From: Acidobacteriota bacterium
GTDB taxonomy: Bacteria; Acidobacteriota; Terriglobia; Acidiferrales; UBA7541
DNA length: 40,723 bases
Assembly: GCA_018268785.1 (NCBI GenBank)
Contig: JAFDVY010000024.1
Location: forward strand, 1-40,723
Direction: 5' to 3'
The notes under the pieces were generated by a model that had not been told where the DNA came from, made no database searches, and saw nothing but the letters and a program-made list of their open reading frames with translations. A program made the translations under genes and the position numbers. Within the stretch, counting starts at the first letter, position 1, and the number at the start of each line of letters is the position of its first letter. Shown here in pieces: positions 1 through 8,909 of this stretch.

Positions 1-249
1 AAGGAGGTTAAAGTCCTTTGTTTTCTATCAAATCTGCATGTGTTGATTCTAAAGGCAGTTACGACAGCCGGGCGGTGGAAATGAGGCGGCGGTAAAACAC
101 AGAAAAAGACCGACTCGGGGAAGGACACGGAGGATGCTCCAATCTACCCTCCATGTTGTTAATCGCATAGGTACTATAACTCAAGAAGAATCAGAAGTCA
201 AGAAAAATCAGACGGAACGATTTGCAAAAGTTTGCCTAAGGGGATGGCA
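1..249. other. 5' flank of the M42 peptidase gene
   Basis: No gene is supported here. The first bases carry a weak inverted repeat (AAGGA at 1-5, TCCTT at 14-18). A purine-rich stretch lies at 181-243. A TATAAC-like hexamer near 174-179 has no convincing -35 box at normal spacing, so I do not call a promoter. Confidence 0.4.
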
Positions 250-2493
250 ATGAGTATTTGGGCTCGGATGGCGACCATGGCTGCTGTGGGGCTGCTGTTT
301 TCGGGGGCGGCCGTGCCACAGCGCAGCGACGCTTGGAGCAATTGGGAGAAACTTGTGCGCACACCGAGCGTGAGCGGGCATGAGGAAATGCTTGCAAGAC
401 ACATCCGGGAACGCCTGAAAGGGTACGACCTACGCACAGACAATTTAGGAAACGTGATCGTGACCATCGGGAGCGGGTCGCCGCACCGCCTGTTTGTGAC
501 ACCAATGGATCAGCCAGGGTATGTAGTAAGCGGAATCAGGGATGACGGATTCTTGCGCGTGCAACGACTGCCGCAAGCGGCTCCAAACGGGAGCTTCGAT
601 GCGCTGCACTTCGCACAGCCGATTGTGGTAACGACGAGAAGCGGAAAGACCGTGCCCGGAGTCTTCGGCGGCCTAAGCGTTCATTTGGAGCTAGGGAGAC
701 AGAACGTTCCGAAAATGACTCATCTCGATGAAATGTTCGTGGACATCGGGGCAAGAAGCGCGGAAGAAGCACGAGCGAGCGGCGTGGACGGACTCGATTC
801 GGTTTCGTTGGAGCGCCTGGACAACGCACTGGGAAATGAGGCGTACGCCGGATCCGGAATTGCGGATCGCGCCGGGGTGGTCGCGCTTGTGGAACTGCTG
901 GAGCAAGTGGAAGCGTCGAAAACAAACGTGCAGGGGACGCTGACGGTGGCATTTGTGACGCAAAGCTGGACAGGAGGGCGCGGACTAGAGCGGCTGCTAA
1001 ATGAGGTTCATCCGGACGAGATGATTTACGTGGGGAAATTCCAGGCACCGAAAAACTCCCCTCAAGAGAGACCAACTGCGAAATCTTCCTTGCCGGGGAC
1101 CGGAATATTGCTTGGCGTAGCAGATGCTTCCAGTCCGTTGACCGGTTATGCCTCGGAGCTGAACGAGTTCGCCAAGAAACAAGGGGTCGCGATTCGGGTG
1201 GAATCCGCCGCAGATCCGAAAATCAGCGGTTATGCGGCGGCTACGCCACTGCCCAAGCGATTTGCTCAACTGGGGGTGCCGGTTTTGTTTCCGACGAGTC
1301 CCGCAGAAACGATCAGTTACAAGGATATCGACGGTATTGAGCAATTCTTGTTTCTCTATGTGGGAGGGCAGAGGAACGCCGGAGGGGTGGGTGGAGGCTT
1401 CGCTTCGGGGTGTGGCGACTGCGGGCCGCCACTGCCAGGAATCTTGACGGAGACCTATGGGCCGAGTGGGCATGAGGGATTGGTGCGAGAGAAGATAAAG
1501 GAATTGTTGCCGGAGTGGGCGCGCAAGAAAGTGGAGACGGATGCGGCGGGAAATCTGGTTCTGCATGTTGGACCGGGAAAGAAGAATGCGAAGACGCCGA
1601 GCATTGCGTTTGTGGCCCACATGGATGAGATCGGCTATGAGATTAAAAAAATTGAGGATGATGGACGGCTGCGGGTGGGTTCGATTGGCGGGGGATATCC
1701 GCAATATTTTTTGGGGCATGCGGTGCGAATTCAGAAGTCTGACGGAACGGCAGTGGGCGGCGTGATGGAATTGCCAGAAGGCTGGGACAAGCCGGGATTT
1801 GAATGGCCGCTGAGTCTACGCGGGATGGATGAGGGTTTGCACGTCTATGTGGGGACGAAAGCAAAGGAAGAGACAGAGAAACTGGGAATCAAAGTGGGCG
1901 ATTGGATGACGATTCCGAAGGAATACAGGCCAATGATCGGGACGCGGGCAAATGCGCGGAGTTTTGACGACCGCGTGGGATGCGCGGCGCTGGTTGAAGC
2001 GGTGCGGGCGCTGGGACCGAATCCGGATGCTGCGGTTGGCGAGCGCGACGTGACGTTTGTGTGGTCCACGGAAGAGGAAGTGGGATTGAAAGGGGCTGCG
2101 GCGTTTGCGGAACAGGCGGCTAAGGATGGCCGCGTGCCGGATTTTGTGTTTGCGATCGATACGTTTGTGAGCAGTGATTCGCCGCTGGAAGAGAAGCGTT
2201 TCGCGGATGCGGAGCTTGGAAAGGGATTTGTGGTGAGAGCGGTGGACAATTCCAACGTGACGCCGCTGGAGTACGTGGACCACTTGGTGAAGCTGGCGCG
2301 GGAGAACAAGATTCCGGTGCAGTATGGCGTGACGGGCGGAGGGAATGACGGCGCGGTGTTTACTCGATATGGGAGCGTGGATGTGGCGCTTGGGTGGCCA
2401 CTGCGCTACTCGCACTCACCGGGAGAAGTGATCGATACAAAGGATTCGGATGCGCTGGGGAAGATCGTGGAAGCGATTGCGAAGAATTGGTAA
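250..2493 (+). CDS. Exported tandem M42-family metallopeptidase, N-terminal unit degenerate
   Basis: About 747 residues, roughly twice the usual M42 length (about 350). ATG 250 is preceded by AAGGGG at 6-7 bases and begins a signal peptide (hydrophobic to about residue 24, AAVPQ); ATG 244 and TTG 232 are in-frame alternatives. The C-terminal half (about 385-747) has the full M42 di-metal set: AHMDEIG, SFDDRVG, WSTEEEVG, AIDTF, GGGNDG and RYSHSPGE. It should be a co-catalytic metal aminopeptidase or endoglucanase-like hydrolase in the periplasm. The N-terminal half follows the same plan (TPSVSGHEE, DNLGNV, IADRAGVVALVELLE), but the metal His of AHMD is Pro (VTPMDQPG), the Glu-Glu site reads VTQSWTGG and the C-terminal His motif is lost. 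I infer a non-catalytic or structural unit. It converges on wecB with a 17-base gap. Confidence 0.88.
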   Translation: MSIWARMATMAAVGLLFSGAAVPQRSDAWSNWEKLVRTPSVSGHEEMLARHIRERLKGYDLRTDNLGNVIVTIGSGSPHRLFVTPMDQPGYVVSGIRDDGFLRVQRLPQAAPNGSFDALHFAQPIVVTTRSGKTVPGVFGGLSVHLELGRQNVPKMTHLDEMFVDIGARSAEEARASGVDGLDSVSLERLDNALGNEAYAGSGIADRAGVVALVELLEQVEASKTNVQGTLTVAFVTQSWTGGRGLERLLNEVHPDEMIYVGKFQAPKNSPQERPTAKSSLPGTGILLGVADASSPLTGYASELNEFAKKQGVAIRVESAADPKISGYAAATPLPKRFAQLGVPVLFPTSPAETISYKDIDGIEQFLFLYVGGQRNAGGVGGGFASGCGDCGPPLPGILTETYGPSGHEGLVREKIKELLPEWARKKVETDAAGNLVLHVGPGKKNAKTPSIAFVAHMDEIGYEIKKIEDDGRLRVGSIGGGYPQYFLGHAVRIQKSDGTAVGGVMELPEGWDKPGFEWPLSLRGMDEGLHVYVGTKAKEETEKLGIKVGDWMTIPKEYRPMIGTRANARSFDDRVGCAALVEAVRALGPNPDAAVGERDVTFVWSTEEEVGLKGAAAFAEQAAKDGRVPDFVFAIDTFVSSDSPLEEKRFADAELGKGFVVRAVDNSNVTPLEYVDHLVKLARENKIPVQYGVTGGGNDGAVFTRYGSVDVALGWPLRYSHSPGEVIDTKDSDALGKIVEAIAKNW

Positions 2494-2510
2494 GGCGCGG
2501 CAATGTTGGG

Positions 2511-3602
2511 TTAGTTTGAAACAGAAAGAGCGCGAAGAATTTTTTCGGCGGCGTGGCCATCGCCGAACGGATTGAGTGTGTTGGCAGGCGGAGCGGCCTT
2601 TTGGCCGGAGAGCCAGGCCGACGCGTTTGAAACGATTTCATCTTTGGACGTGCCTACCAGTTGCGCCCAGCCGGACTCGATAGCTTCGGGGCGCTCGGTA
2701 ACATCCCGCATGACGAGAACTGGCGTATGGACGGTGGGCGATTCTTCCTGCACACCGCCGGAGTCCGAAAGAATGAGCGCGGCTCGCTTCATCAGATGGA
2801 CAAATTCAGGATAAGAGAGCGGATCGGTGAGCAGGATTCGCGGACGATTGGCGAGCTGTGCCGTGACGGCGGCGCGGACCGAAGGATTGGGGTGGACAGG
2901 GAGGACGACAGAGAGTTCGGGAAATTTTTGCGCGAGTGTACGGATTGCGGCACAAATTTGCTCGAGCGGGGCGCCGAAGTTTTCGCGGCGGTGCGCGGTG
3001 ACAAGCAGAATTTTTCCGGAGAGTTTTTCCAGGCGCGGGTCGGAATATGAGACCGGCGCGGAAAGAATGTGGTTTAGCGCATCGACCACAGTGTTTCCCG
3101 TGACGAGGATACGGGAATCGGAAATGCCTTCGGCCCTGAGATTTGCGGCAGCGCGCGGGGTGGGCGCGAAGTTCAAATCGGCGAGCGAAGAGATCAGGCG
3201 GCGATTCATTTCTTCGGGGAAAGGGTGATGCTTGTCGCCGGTGCGAAGACCGGCTTCGACGTGGCCAACGCGGATTTTTTCCTGGAACGCGACGAATGCG
3301 GCGGAAAACGCCGTGGTCGTATCCCCCTGGACGAGGAGCCAATCGGGACGAATTTTGTGAAGAACCGGGGGAAGCGATTCGAAAACGCGGGCGGCGAATT
3401 GGAGGGGCGTCTGATTTTCCTGCATGAGATTCAGATCGCGGGCGGGCGCGATGTCGAATACACGGAGCATTTGATCGAGCATGTCGCGATGCTGGGCGGT
3501 GACACAGACCTGCATTTCGAGCTTTGCGGCGCGCGCGGCACGGATGATGGGGGCCATTTTGATGGCTTCGGGACGCGTGCCGAAAACAGTGAGGATGCGC
3601 AT
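2511..3602 (-). CDS. wecB: UDP-N-acetylglucosamine 2-epimerase (non-hydrolysing)
   Basis: 363 residues, normal length for WecB/MnaA. The enzyme interconverts UDP-GlcNAc and UDP-ManNAc in the cytoplasm, supplying ManNAc-type sugars for surface glycans. Visible motifs are GTRPEAIKMAPII at the N-terminus, VQGDTTT, HVEAGLRTGD followed by FPEEMNRRL, LVTAHRRENFG, and the UDP-binding SDSGGVQEE near residue 280. ATG start. It is the last gene of the long minus-strand polysaccharide run, 3 bases after the upstream glycosyltransferase stop, so co-transcription is likely. No UDP-ManNAc dehydrogenase (wecC) is seen in the window, so the sugar is probably used as ManNAc or processed elsewhere. Confidence 0.95.
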   Translation of the reverse strand: MRILTVFGTRPEAIKMAPIIRAARAAKLEMQVCVTAQHRDMLDQMLRVFDIAPARDLNLMQENQTPLQFAARVFESLPPVLHKIRPDWLLVQGDTTTAFSAAFVAFQEKIRVGHVEAGLRTGDKHHPFPEEMNRRLISSLADLNFAPTPRAAANLRAEGISDSRILVTGNTVVDALNHILSAPVSYSDPRLEKLSGKILLVTAHRRENFGAPLEQICAAIRTLAQKFPELSVVLPVHPNPSVRAAVTAQLANRPRILLTDPLSYPEFVHLMKRAALILSDSGGVQEESPTVHTPVLVMRDVTERPEAIESGWAQLVGTSKDEIVSNASAWLSGQKAAPPANTLNPFGDGHAAEKILRALSVSN

Positions 3603-3605
3603 GAA

Positions 3606-4841
3606 TTATTTTTGGGCGGACGGGGCCAGAAGCGCGTCCGCAATGCGACCAGAAAGAATAGACCAATCGTACGGTTCGACGAAACGGTCCCAGCCGGATT
3701 GCCAGGCCATGCCACGCGCTTTGACGAACGCATCGGCCCAGGCGGCGGGATTGGGTTCCGCGAGAAGAACATTGGGCCAGGAGAGGCGCTTCCAGGTTTC
3801 CAGCGGTGTTGAGACCACGATTTTGCGGCAGGCAGAGTATTCGACGACTTTGATTTGAAAAGCAAAGTCGGTGCCGGTGGTGATGCCCTGGGCAAGAACG
3901 CCGACGTCGAGCGCGTTGAAATATGTTGCGATTTCCGCCGGCGAAACTCCGCCCGTCGCAACTACGCCGTTGTCGCGATTGTTGTCGAGCAGCGATTGCC
4001 AGCAGTGTGCGGGGCCGACGATGAGCAGCGATGCGTCTGGAAGCCGATTGCGTGCAGCAAGAAAAGCGTTGACGACGAGGTCTACCCCCGTAAACGGACC
4101 GTGATTTCCGATATAGCCGATGACAAATCGATTTTCGAGGCCTAGCTTAGCGCGCAGGGCATGACTTTTTTCTGCGGGGACGCTGCGAAGCTTCGCGAGG
4201 TCCGCGCCGTTGGGAAGAGGAAGCGGGTTGATGGAACATTCACGAGCCAGTTTTTCGCAGAGCGGCTCGGAAACGGCGAAAACCGCGTCCATATTTTCGG
4301 CAACGCGGCGCAAATTGGCGCGATTTTCCGCGAGGCGTTCGGATGTGTGTTCATTTTCCGGAAACCAGTCGACAACGTCAAAGGCAGAGCGAATGTTCGG
4401 GATGCGCCCGGTGCCAAAGAGTTCGTTGGCATAAAGAATGTGGGAGATGGAATGGGCGGCGAGCACTTTGCCGAAGGCTGCTCGATTATGCGTTTTGCAA
4501 AATTCGTGAGCGCGGGGCAAGCCAAGCAGACGGCGGAGAAGAATTGGTTGCCAGACGGGAAGTTCGACTGGCGTGAATCCGTTGAAAAGGGGGAGTGTTT
4601 TGTAGGAATGAAATGCAGAGGAAGCCGCGACGAAGAATTGCCTGAGGCGGCGTTTAAGAGGCGATGAGGCGTCAACGTGGAGCGCGTCGTTCCATTTCAG
4701 GACGAAGACTTCGAAACGATCCGTGAGCCGCCGGGCGAATTCGATTTCACGAATCGAAATGTCTTCGGCGAAGATGTGCGGGACGACAAGAAGGCGCGGC
4801 TTTTTTGTGGCGGAAGACGAAGCGGGTGGAGCTGCGCTCAC
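3606..4841 (-). CDS. GT-B glycosyltransferase (GT4-like)
   Basis: 411 residues, GTG start whose codon overlaps the stop of the carbamoyltransferase gene (GTGA). The N-terminal domain (about 15-190) is divergent. The C-terminal Rossmann domain shows the GT4 pattern: FVIGYIGNHGPFTGVDLV near 240, ASLLIVGPAH, a GGVSPAEIATYFNALDVGVL segment, and KVVEYSACRKIVVSTPLE, where the Glu plus small-residue region matches the donor-binding loop. It should transfer a sugar from a nucleotide donor onto the growing glycan at the inner membrane. Donor and acceptor cannot be read from sequence. Translational coupling with its neighbours suggests it acts on the same glycan. Confidence 0.85.
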   Translation of the reverse strand: MSAAPPASSSATKKPRLLVVPHIFAEDISIREIEFARRLTDRFEVFVLKWNDALHVDASSPLKRRLRQFFVAASSAFHSYKTLPLFNGFTPVELPVWQPILLRRLLGLPRAHEFCKTHNRAAFGKVLAAHSISHILYANELFGTGRIPNIRSAFDVVDWFPENEHTSERLAENRANLRRVAENMDAVFAVSEPLCEKLARECSINPLPLPNGADLAKLRSVPAEKSHALRAKLGLENRFVIGYIGNHGPFTGVDLVVNAFLAARNRLPDASLLIVGPAHCWQSLLDNNRDNGVVATGGVSPAEIATYFNALDVGVLAQGITTGTDFAFQIKVVEYSACRKIVVSTPLETWKRLSWPNVLLAEPNPAAWADAFVKARGMAWQSGWDRFVEPYDWSILSGRIADALLAPSAQK

Positions 4842-6508
4842 TTTTCCACCAGGAAATTGCCGATGACCAGGGCATCCATGCCGGAGGAGAAAAATGTACG
4901 AATGGCGTCGGTCGGAGTGTGGACGATGGCTTCGCCGCGAAGATTGAAACTGGTGTTCATGATTACGGGCACGCCAGTGATTTTTCCAAATTCATCGATA
5001 AGGCGATAGTAAAGCGGATTGATTTCGCGCTCGACGGTTTGCGGCCGGGCGGAACCGTCGACATGCGTGACGCTGGGAATGATGCTGCGCTTTTCCGGGC
5101 GGACTTGCGCCGTGAGAATCATGAACGGCGAATCGTAAGCGGATTCGAGGTATTCCGGCGCGGCTTCTTTTTTGAAGGATGGAGCGAACGGCCGCCACCA
5201 TTCGCGGAATTTCACGGCGTTGTTTACCTTGGCGTTCATTTCCGGGTCACGCGGATCGGCGATGATGGAGCGGGCGCCAAGCGCGCGCGGGCCGAATTCC
5301 ATGCGGCCTTGAAACCAGCCGAGAATTTTTCCATGGGAAAGAAGCTGAGCCGCTGCCGTTGCAGGATCGGAAAGTTTTGAGTGTTTAATTTTGTAAGTGT
5401 TGAGGGCGGATTCGATCGCGGCATCATCGAAGGACGGCCCCCAGTAGCCGTGGCGCATGGGCTTGTTGGGGAGCTTTCCGTTGTCATCAAGGTAAGGGGC
5501 TAGCGCGGCCCCAAGAGCAACGCCGTCATCGCTTGCAGCGGGCTGCACAAAGAATTTTTCCACGATGCCGCTCGCGACAATTTTTCCATTGGCTTTGGAA
5601 TTGAGCGCGACTCCGCCGGCAAGGCAGAGATTGCGCGAGCCTGTTTTCTGCAGCGCAAGTTTAGCGAAGGACATCATGGCGTGCTCGCATGCATCCTGCA
5701 CGGCGAAAGCAATATTTTTGTGATGATCGGTGATTTCCGATTCAGGAACGCGCGGCGGGCCGAGCAGCGAAATGACATTTTCAAACGGGGAGCCGGTGAT
5801 GAGCTGGCGATAGTGCACGCGCGGAACCGCGGACGCGGCGTCGATAAATCTGCTGAGGCCAATTCCGGGCTGGCCGTATGGCGCAAGGCCCATGACTTTC
5901 CATTCGTCGCTGTTGCGGAGAAAGCCGAGATAGGCCGTGAACTCACTGTAAAAAAGCCCGATGGAATCGGGATAGTTGATGGTGAGGATGTGATCGAGGC
6001 GGCCGCCGTGGCCGTGCCAGATGCTCGTGCCCTCCCAAGCCCCGCGGCCATCCATGACAACGACTGCGGAATCGTCAAAGCCGGAATAACAGTAAGCGCT
6101 GAGTGCATGTGCAAAATGATGATCCACAAAACGCATGTGGGCCTTGGTTGGACCAAAGGCGCGTTGAAATGGAATCGCACCGGACTCTTGATGCCACATG
6201 CTGAGAAAATGGCGCGAGGAATTCAGCACGTTCATGTAATTGACCGGCCAGCGGCGCGTCGCGTAGAGCGAGAGATCGTGGCGGTAGACAGGGCCGGCGT
6301 TCTGCCAGCCAAAGCAGACTTCGTCTATCTGGGCAGCGGAAAGCTTTGCGAAATCAAGACAGGCCTGGATAGCGAGCTGAGGAAAGCGCGCATCGTGCTT
6401 GGTGCGAGAGAGACGTTCTTCGGCGACAGCGAAAAGCAACTCTCCATCGCGGACAATGCAAGCGGAAGAATCGTGCATTTGGGAATAGTTGATTCCGAGA
6501 GTAATCAT
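4838..6508 (-). CDS. Carbamoyltransferase (NodU/CmcH family)
   Basis: 556 residues, typical of the family. ATG start overlaps the upstream glycosyltransferase stop (ATGA). N-terminal Kae1-like fold: LGINYSQMHDSSACIV with DGELLFAVAEERLSR, then the metal-binding HHFAHALSAYCYSGFDDS and VVMDGRG near 130-155, and LCLAGGVALNSKANG. The C-terminal domain has GRMEFGPRALGARSIIADPR and WWRPFAPS. Known members make a carbamoyl-adenylate from carbamoyl phosphate and ATP and transfer the carbamoyl group to a hydroxyl, often on a sugar, as in NodU or antibiotic tailoring. In this locus the likely acceptor is a sugar of the exported polysaccharide; that is inference. All key motifs look intact. Confidence 0.92.
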   Translation of the reverse strand: MITLGINYSQMHDSSACIVRDGELLFAVAEERLSRTKHDARFPQLAIQACLDFAKLSAAQIDEVCFGWQNAGPVYRHDLSLYATRRWPVNYMNVLNSSRHFLSMWHQESGAIPFQRAFGPTKAHMRFVDHHFAHALSAYCYSGFDDSAVVVMDGRGAWEGTSIWHGHGGRLDHILTINYPDSIGLFYSEFTAYLGFLRNSDEWKVMGLAPYGQPGIGLSRFIDAASAVPRVHYRQLITGSPFENVISLLGPPRVPESEITDHHKNIAFAVQDACEHAMMSFAKLALQKTGSRNLCLAGGVALNSKANGKIVASGIVEKFFVQPAASDDGVALGAALAPYLDDNGKLPNKPMRHGYWGPSFDDAAIESALNTYKIKHSKLSDPATAAAQLLSHGKILGWFQGRMEFGPRALGARSIIADPRDPEMNAKVNNAVKFREWWRPFAPSFKKEAAPEYLESAYDSPFMILTAQVRPEKRSIIPSVTHVDGSARPQTVEREINPLYYRLIDEFGKITGVPVIMNTSFNLRGEAIVHTPTDAIRTFFSSGMDALVIGNFLVEK

Positions 6509-7659
6509 TTTTGTTTTTCGGCAGCTCGGTGATTGTCCAGAACGAACTGAAACAGCGCTTCCACTTTCTTGCCGTATTCCGCCCAGCTACGGCGTCTCAT
6601 TCTGATTTGTGCCGCTTTACCCAAAGAAGAACGCAGCTCTGGAGAACGGGCGAGCCGCAGAACCGCCTGCTCGATCGCGTCTGCATTTGCTGTAGGAATC
6701 AAAAGTCCATCAACGCCGTCTTCAATGGAATCAACCATTCCGCAAGTCTCGGTTGTGATCACCGGCATGCCTGAAGCCATTGCTTCCATAACGGCGAACG
6801 AGGGTCCTTCCATGAGCGAAGGGAGGAGAAGGACATCATGTTGGGAATAGAGTTGCGGCATTTCCGCCGCTGGAACCTTATAAATAATCTGCAAGTGTTT
6901 TTGAAGACGGTCGCCAAAGAAATTTCTGATCGTTTCTTCGGGAGTGACCACGCCTGCAAAGGTCATCGTCCAATCGGTAAAATTACCGAGCATATGATTC
7001 AAGGCATCGCGCAGATAGAAGATACCGCGTTGGTCGAGCCAGGTGCCGACATAAAGAAGGCGCAAAGGGCGGCGGTCCTCGTAATTGCGCTGAATAAAAA
7101 ATCGCGCATCCACACCGCTCTGCACGTACAGAATACGCTCGGGATCAAGATCGTACTTGAGATGGAGCAGCGTCCAGACGTCCCTGCAGAAGGAGTGTGC
7201 GGCGTCGGCAGTTCTGACGGAATAATCGAAACGCGATTGGTTGTATACGCGCTGCCAGGCGCGGTTTTTCCAATTGAAATGCCAGGCGCGGCCTTTTCGA
7301 TCCTCGCGTTTCATGGCATGCGTGCGCCACTCTTCGAGCGCGTGCAAGGACACAACGTAGGGAGGACCCTGCTTTTTAGGGAAAAGGCGCTGCAGGATGC
7401 CATACACAAAACCCACAGGCGCATGCAGGTTCGCGATGTCATATTCCTTTGCATGACGGCGAATATGTTTTGCGAGACGCCAGGCAAATTTGGTTTCGCG
7501 GAAACGTCCGCGCATCTCGTTGTCCGAGACAAGATCTTCCCGAAAAAGAAAATCCACTTGATGGCCCAGTGCCGTAAGTTCGCGGCCCATATTGTATAGA
7601 ACGGCGGAAGTTCCGCTTTCGAACCATCTGGGCGATCCCGCTGTCATCAATATTTTCAT
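6505..7659 (-). CDS. GT4-family glycosyltransferase
   Basis: I chose ATG 7659 (384 residues) because AGGAG sits 6 bases upstream and MKILMTAGSPRWFESGTSAV is the standard GT4 beginning; a longer frame back to 7809 would overlap the preceding GT2 gene. The N-terminal acceptor domain has YNMGRELTALGHQVDFLF. The C-terminal donor domain has RLLYVGTWLDQRG (about 205), PSLMEGPSFAVMEAMASG with the E-x7-E catalytic/donor signature near 300, and VITTETCGMVDSIEDG. It is a retaining, cytoplasmic-face glycosyltransferase. It lies 22 bases after the GT2 gene and overlaps the carbamoyltransferase start by ATGA, so it is part of the same transcript. Confidence 0.9.
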   Translation of the reverse strand: MKILMTAGSPRWFESGTSAVLYNMGRELTALGHQVDFLFREDLVSDNEMRGRFRETKFAWRLAKHIRRHAKEYDIANLHAPVGFVYGILQRLFPKKQGPPYVVSLHALEEWRTHAMKREDRKGRAWHFNWKNRAWQRVYNQSRFDYSVRTADAAHSFCRDVWTLLHLKYDLDPERILYVQSGVDARFFIQRNYEDRRPLRLLYVGTWLDQRGIFYLRDALNHMLGNFTDWTMTFAGVVTPEETIRNFFGDRLQKHLQIIYKVPAAEMPQLYSQHDVLLLPSLMEGPSFAVMEAMASGMPVITTETCGMVDSIEDGVDGLLIPTANADAIEQAVLRLARSPELRSSLGKAAQIRMRRRSWAEYGKKVEALFQFVLDNHRAAEKQK

Positions 7660-7681
7660 CCACTCTCCTGAGTAACCTGGA

Positions 7682-8782
7682 TCAATGCCCGGAATCGATT
7701 GTGGCTTTTTGTGAAGATTCCTGAGTTTGCGGTGCACGGAGAACATGCCCATGCGACGGATTTGGAAGCCATTGGCGGCGAGTGCGCCGATAGATCGCAC
7801 TCTCGACAATGCTGCGTTTCAGCCGATAGTAAAGACGAGGTGGGAAAAAGAGCGAGGGCAAAAGGGTTACGAATTTAAAGATTCTGTGCAGCGGCGAGGC
7901 AACATCAATCACCTGCTGGTATAAGCGCCATTCCGTTCGCAGCGTTTCCCAAGGCATCCCTCCGTCCATGGAAAGTCGCAAAGAATCCGCATCCGCTTTG
8001 ACATTGTTGGTAATAATACGAGCTGCCTCAGGGTCGGCATTTAGCGCTGCGAGCCTCTCCACCAAGGAATTCGCCAAATGCTCGAGAACCCGCTGCTTGC
8101 GTCGAAGCCGAGTTGAGTCACCGCTGGTGATTTGATAGAGATTCGAACCATGAAGACGATAATAAGTCAGGGGATCCGGCAAAATGAGAGCATCGTGGAG
8201 GACAGCGGCAATCGTAAATAGATACTCATCTGCCTCGAATATGATTGTTTCCGGGATCGGTCCGATTGCCGCCAGGACGCTGGAACGTATCGTCATTCGG
8301 CTGGTACCCAGGAAACTGCCACGCACGATGAAGGACTTGGCGCCTGCAAGGCTATTCGCACAGAATTGATTCCCCTGGTGCAAGAATTCCGTTTCTTCAG
8401 TTCCATCAGGTTGGACGATTACAATTCCGTTTCCAACGATACCAACCGCGGGATGGGATTCCATCGCCTCCGACACACAGGCCAACTTGTTCGGTTTCCA
8501 CCAGTCGTCACCGTCAAGGAAAGCTACGATCTCTCCCCTGCACTGGGGAATGCCGAAATTGAAAGCGGAGGCCTGGCCTCCGTTCTTCTTCGGCAGATGT
8601 GTCACGCGTGGCGCAAACTTCTTGACGATTTCCGGAGTACGATCGCTGGAGCCATCGTCCACGACCAAAATTTCGTATCCGGACGCGGGGAAATCCTGTT
8701 CCAGCACGCTTACAATCGCCTGCTCAATGAAATTTTCGTGATTGTATGTGTCAATCAGTACGCTGACAAACGGTCGCGACAA
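7682..8782 (-). CDS. GT2-family glycosyltransferase
   Basis: 366 residues. The start is TTG 8782, supported by GAGGG six bases upstream and by VSVLIDTYNHENFIEQAIVS at the N-terminus. GT-A motifs follow: YEILVVDDGSSDRTPEIV (about 38-55) and IVAFLDGDDWW, the DxD-like metal site near 90-96. The last third is basic and mostly helical (LLPSLFFPPRLYYRLKRS), perhaps membrane-associated. Family members invert the sugar linkage from a nucleotide donor. Its first 44 bases, including the ribosome-binding site and start, are present a second time at 9879-9922, so the region around this gene has been rearranged. Confidence 0.9.
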   Translation of the reverse strand: MSRPFVSVLIDTYNHENFIEQAIVSVLEQDFPASGYEILVVDDGSSDRTPEIVKKFAPRVTHLPKKNGGQASAFNFGIPQCRGEIVAFLDGDDWWKPNKLACVSEAMESHPAVGIVGNGIVIVQPDGTEETEFLHQGNQFCANSLAGAKSFIVRGSFLGTSRMTIRSSVLAAIGPIPETIIFEADEYLFTIAAVLHDALILPDPLTYYRLHGSNLYQITSGDSTRLRRKQRVLEHLANSLVERLAALNADPEAARIITNNVKADADSLRLSMDGGMPWETLRTEWRLYQQVIDVASPLHRIFKFVTLLPSLFFPPRLYYRLKRSIVESAIYRRTRRQWLPNPSHGHVLRAPQTQESSQKATIDSGH

Positions 8783-8794
8783 CTTTTGCCCTCA
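8751..8794. repeat. 44-bp direct repeat, copy A (5' end of intact GT2 gene)
   Basis: This stretch covers the ribosome-binding site, TTG start and first eleven codons of the GT2 gene. It matches 9879-9922 in the same orientation with one mismatch (G at 8788, T at 9916); 37 bases in a row are identical. Confidence 0.93.
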
Positions 8795-8909
8795 AGCGTT
8801 TCACTTTGCTACTGGAAGATCTCTATTCTCTACTGTACCGCCCTGAAACATCCCCGGCCAGACCTTAAAGGCTATCGTCCACGGGGAATACCCCAGGGCG
8901 AGCGGCGCG
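8795..8909. other. Spacer between FkbM and GT2 genes
   Basis: No gene or convincing promoter. Sequence flanking the repeat differs completely from that beside copy B, which places one duplication junction at or near 8794. Confidence 0.4.

Noticed and set aside
1..8. AAGGAGGT at the window start, like the reverse complement of a 16S rRNA 3' end
   Set aside because: The next bases (TAAAG) do not match the conserved GATCC, so it is chance similarity.
7660..7809. N-terminal extension of the GT4 gene
   Set aside because: It would overlap the GT2 gene by 128 bases, and ATG 7659 has a good ribosome site and the correct family N-terminus.
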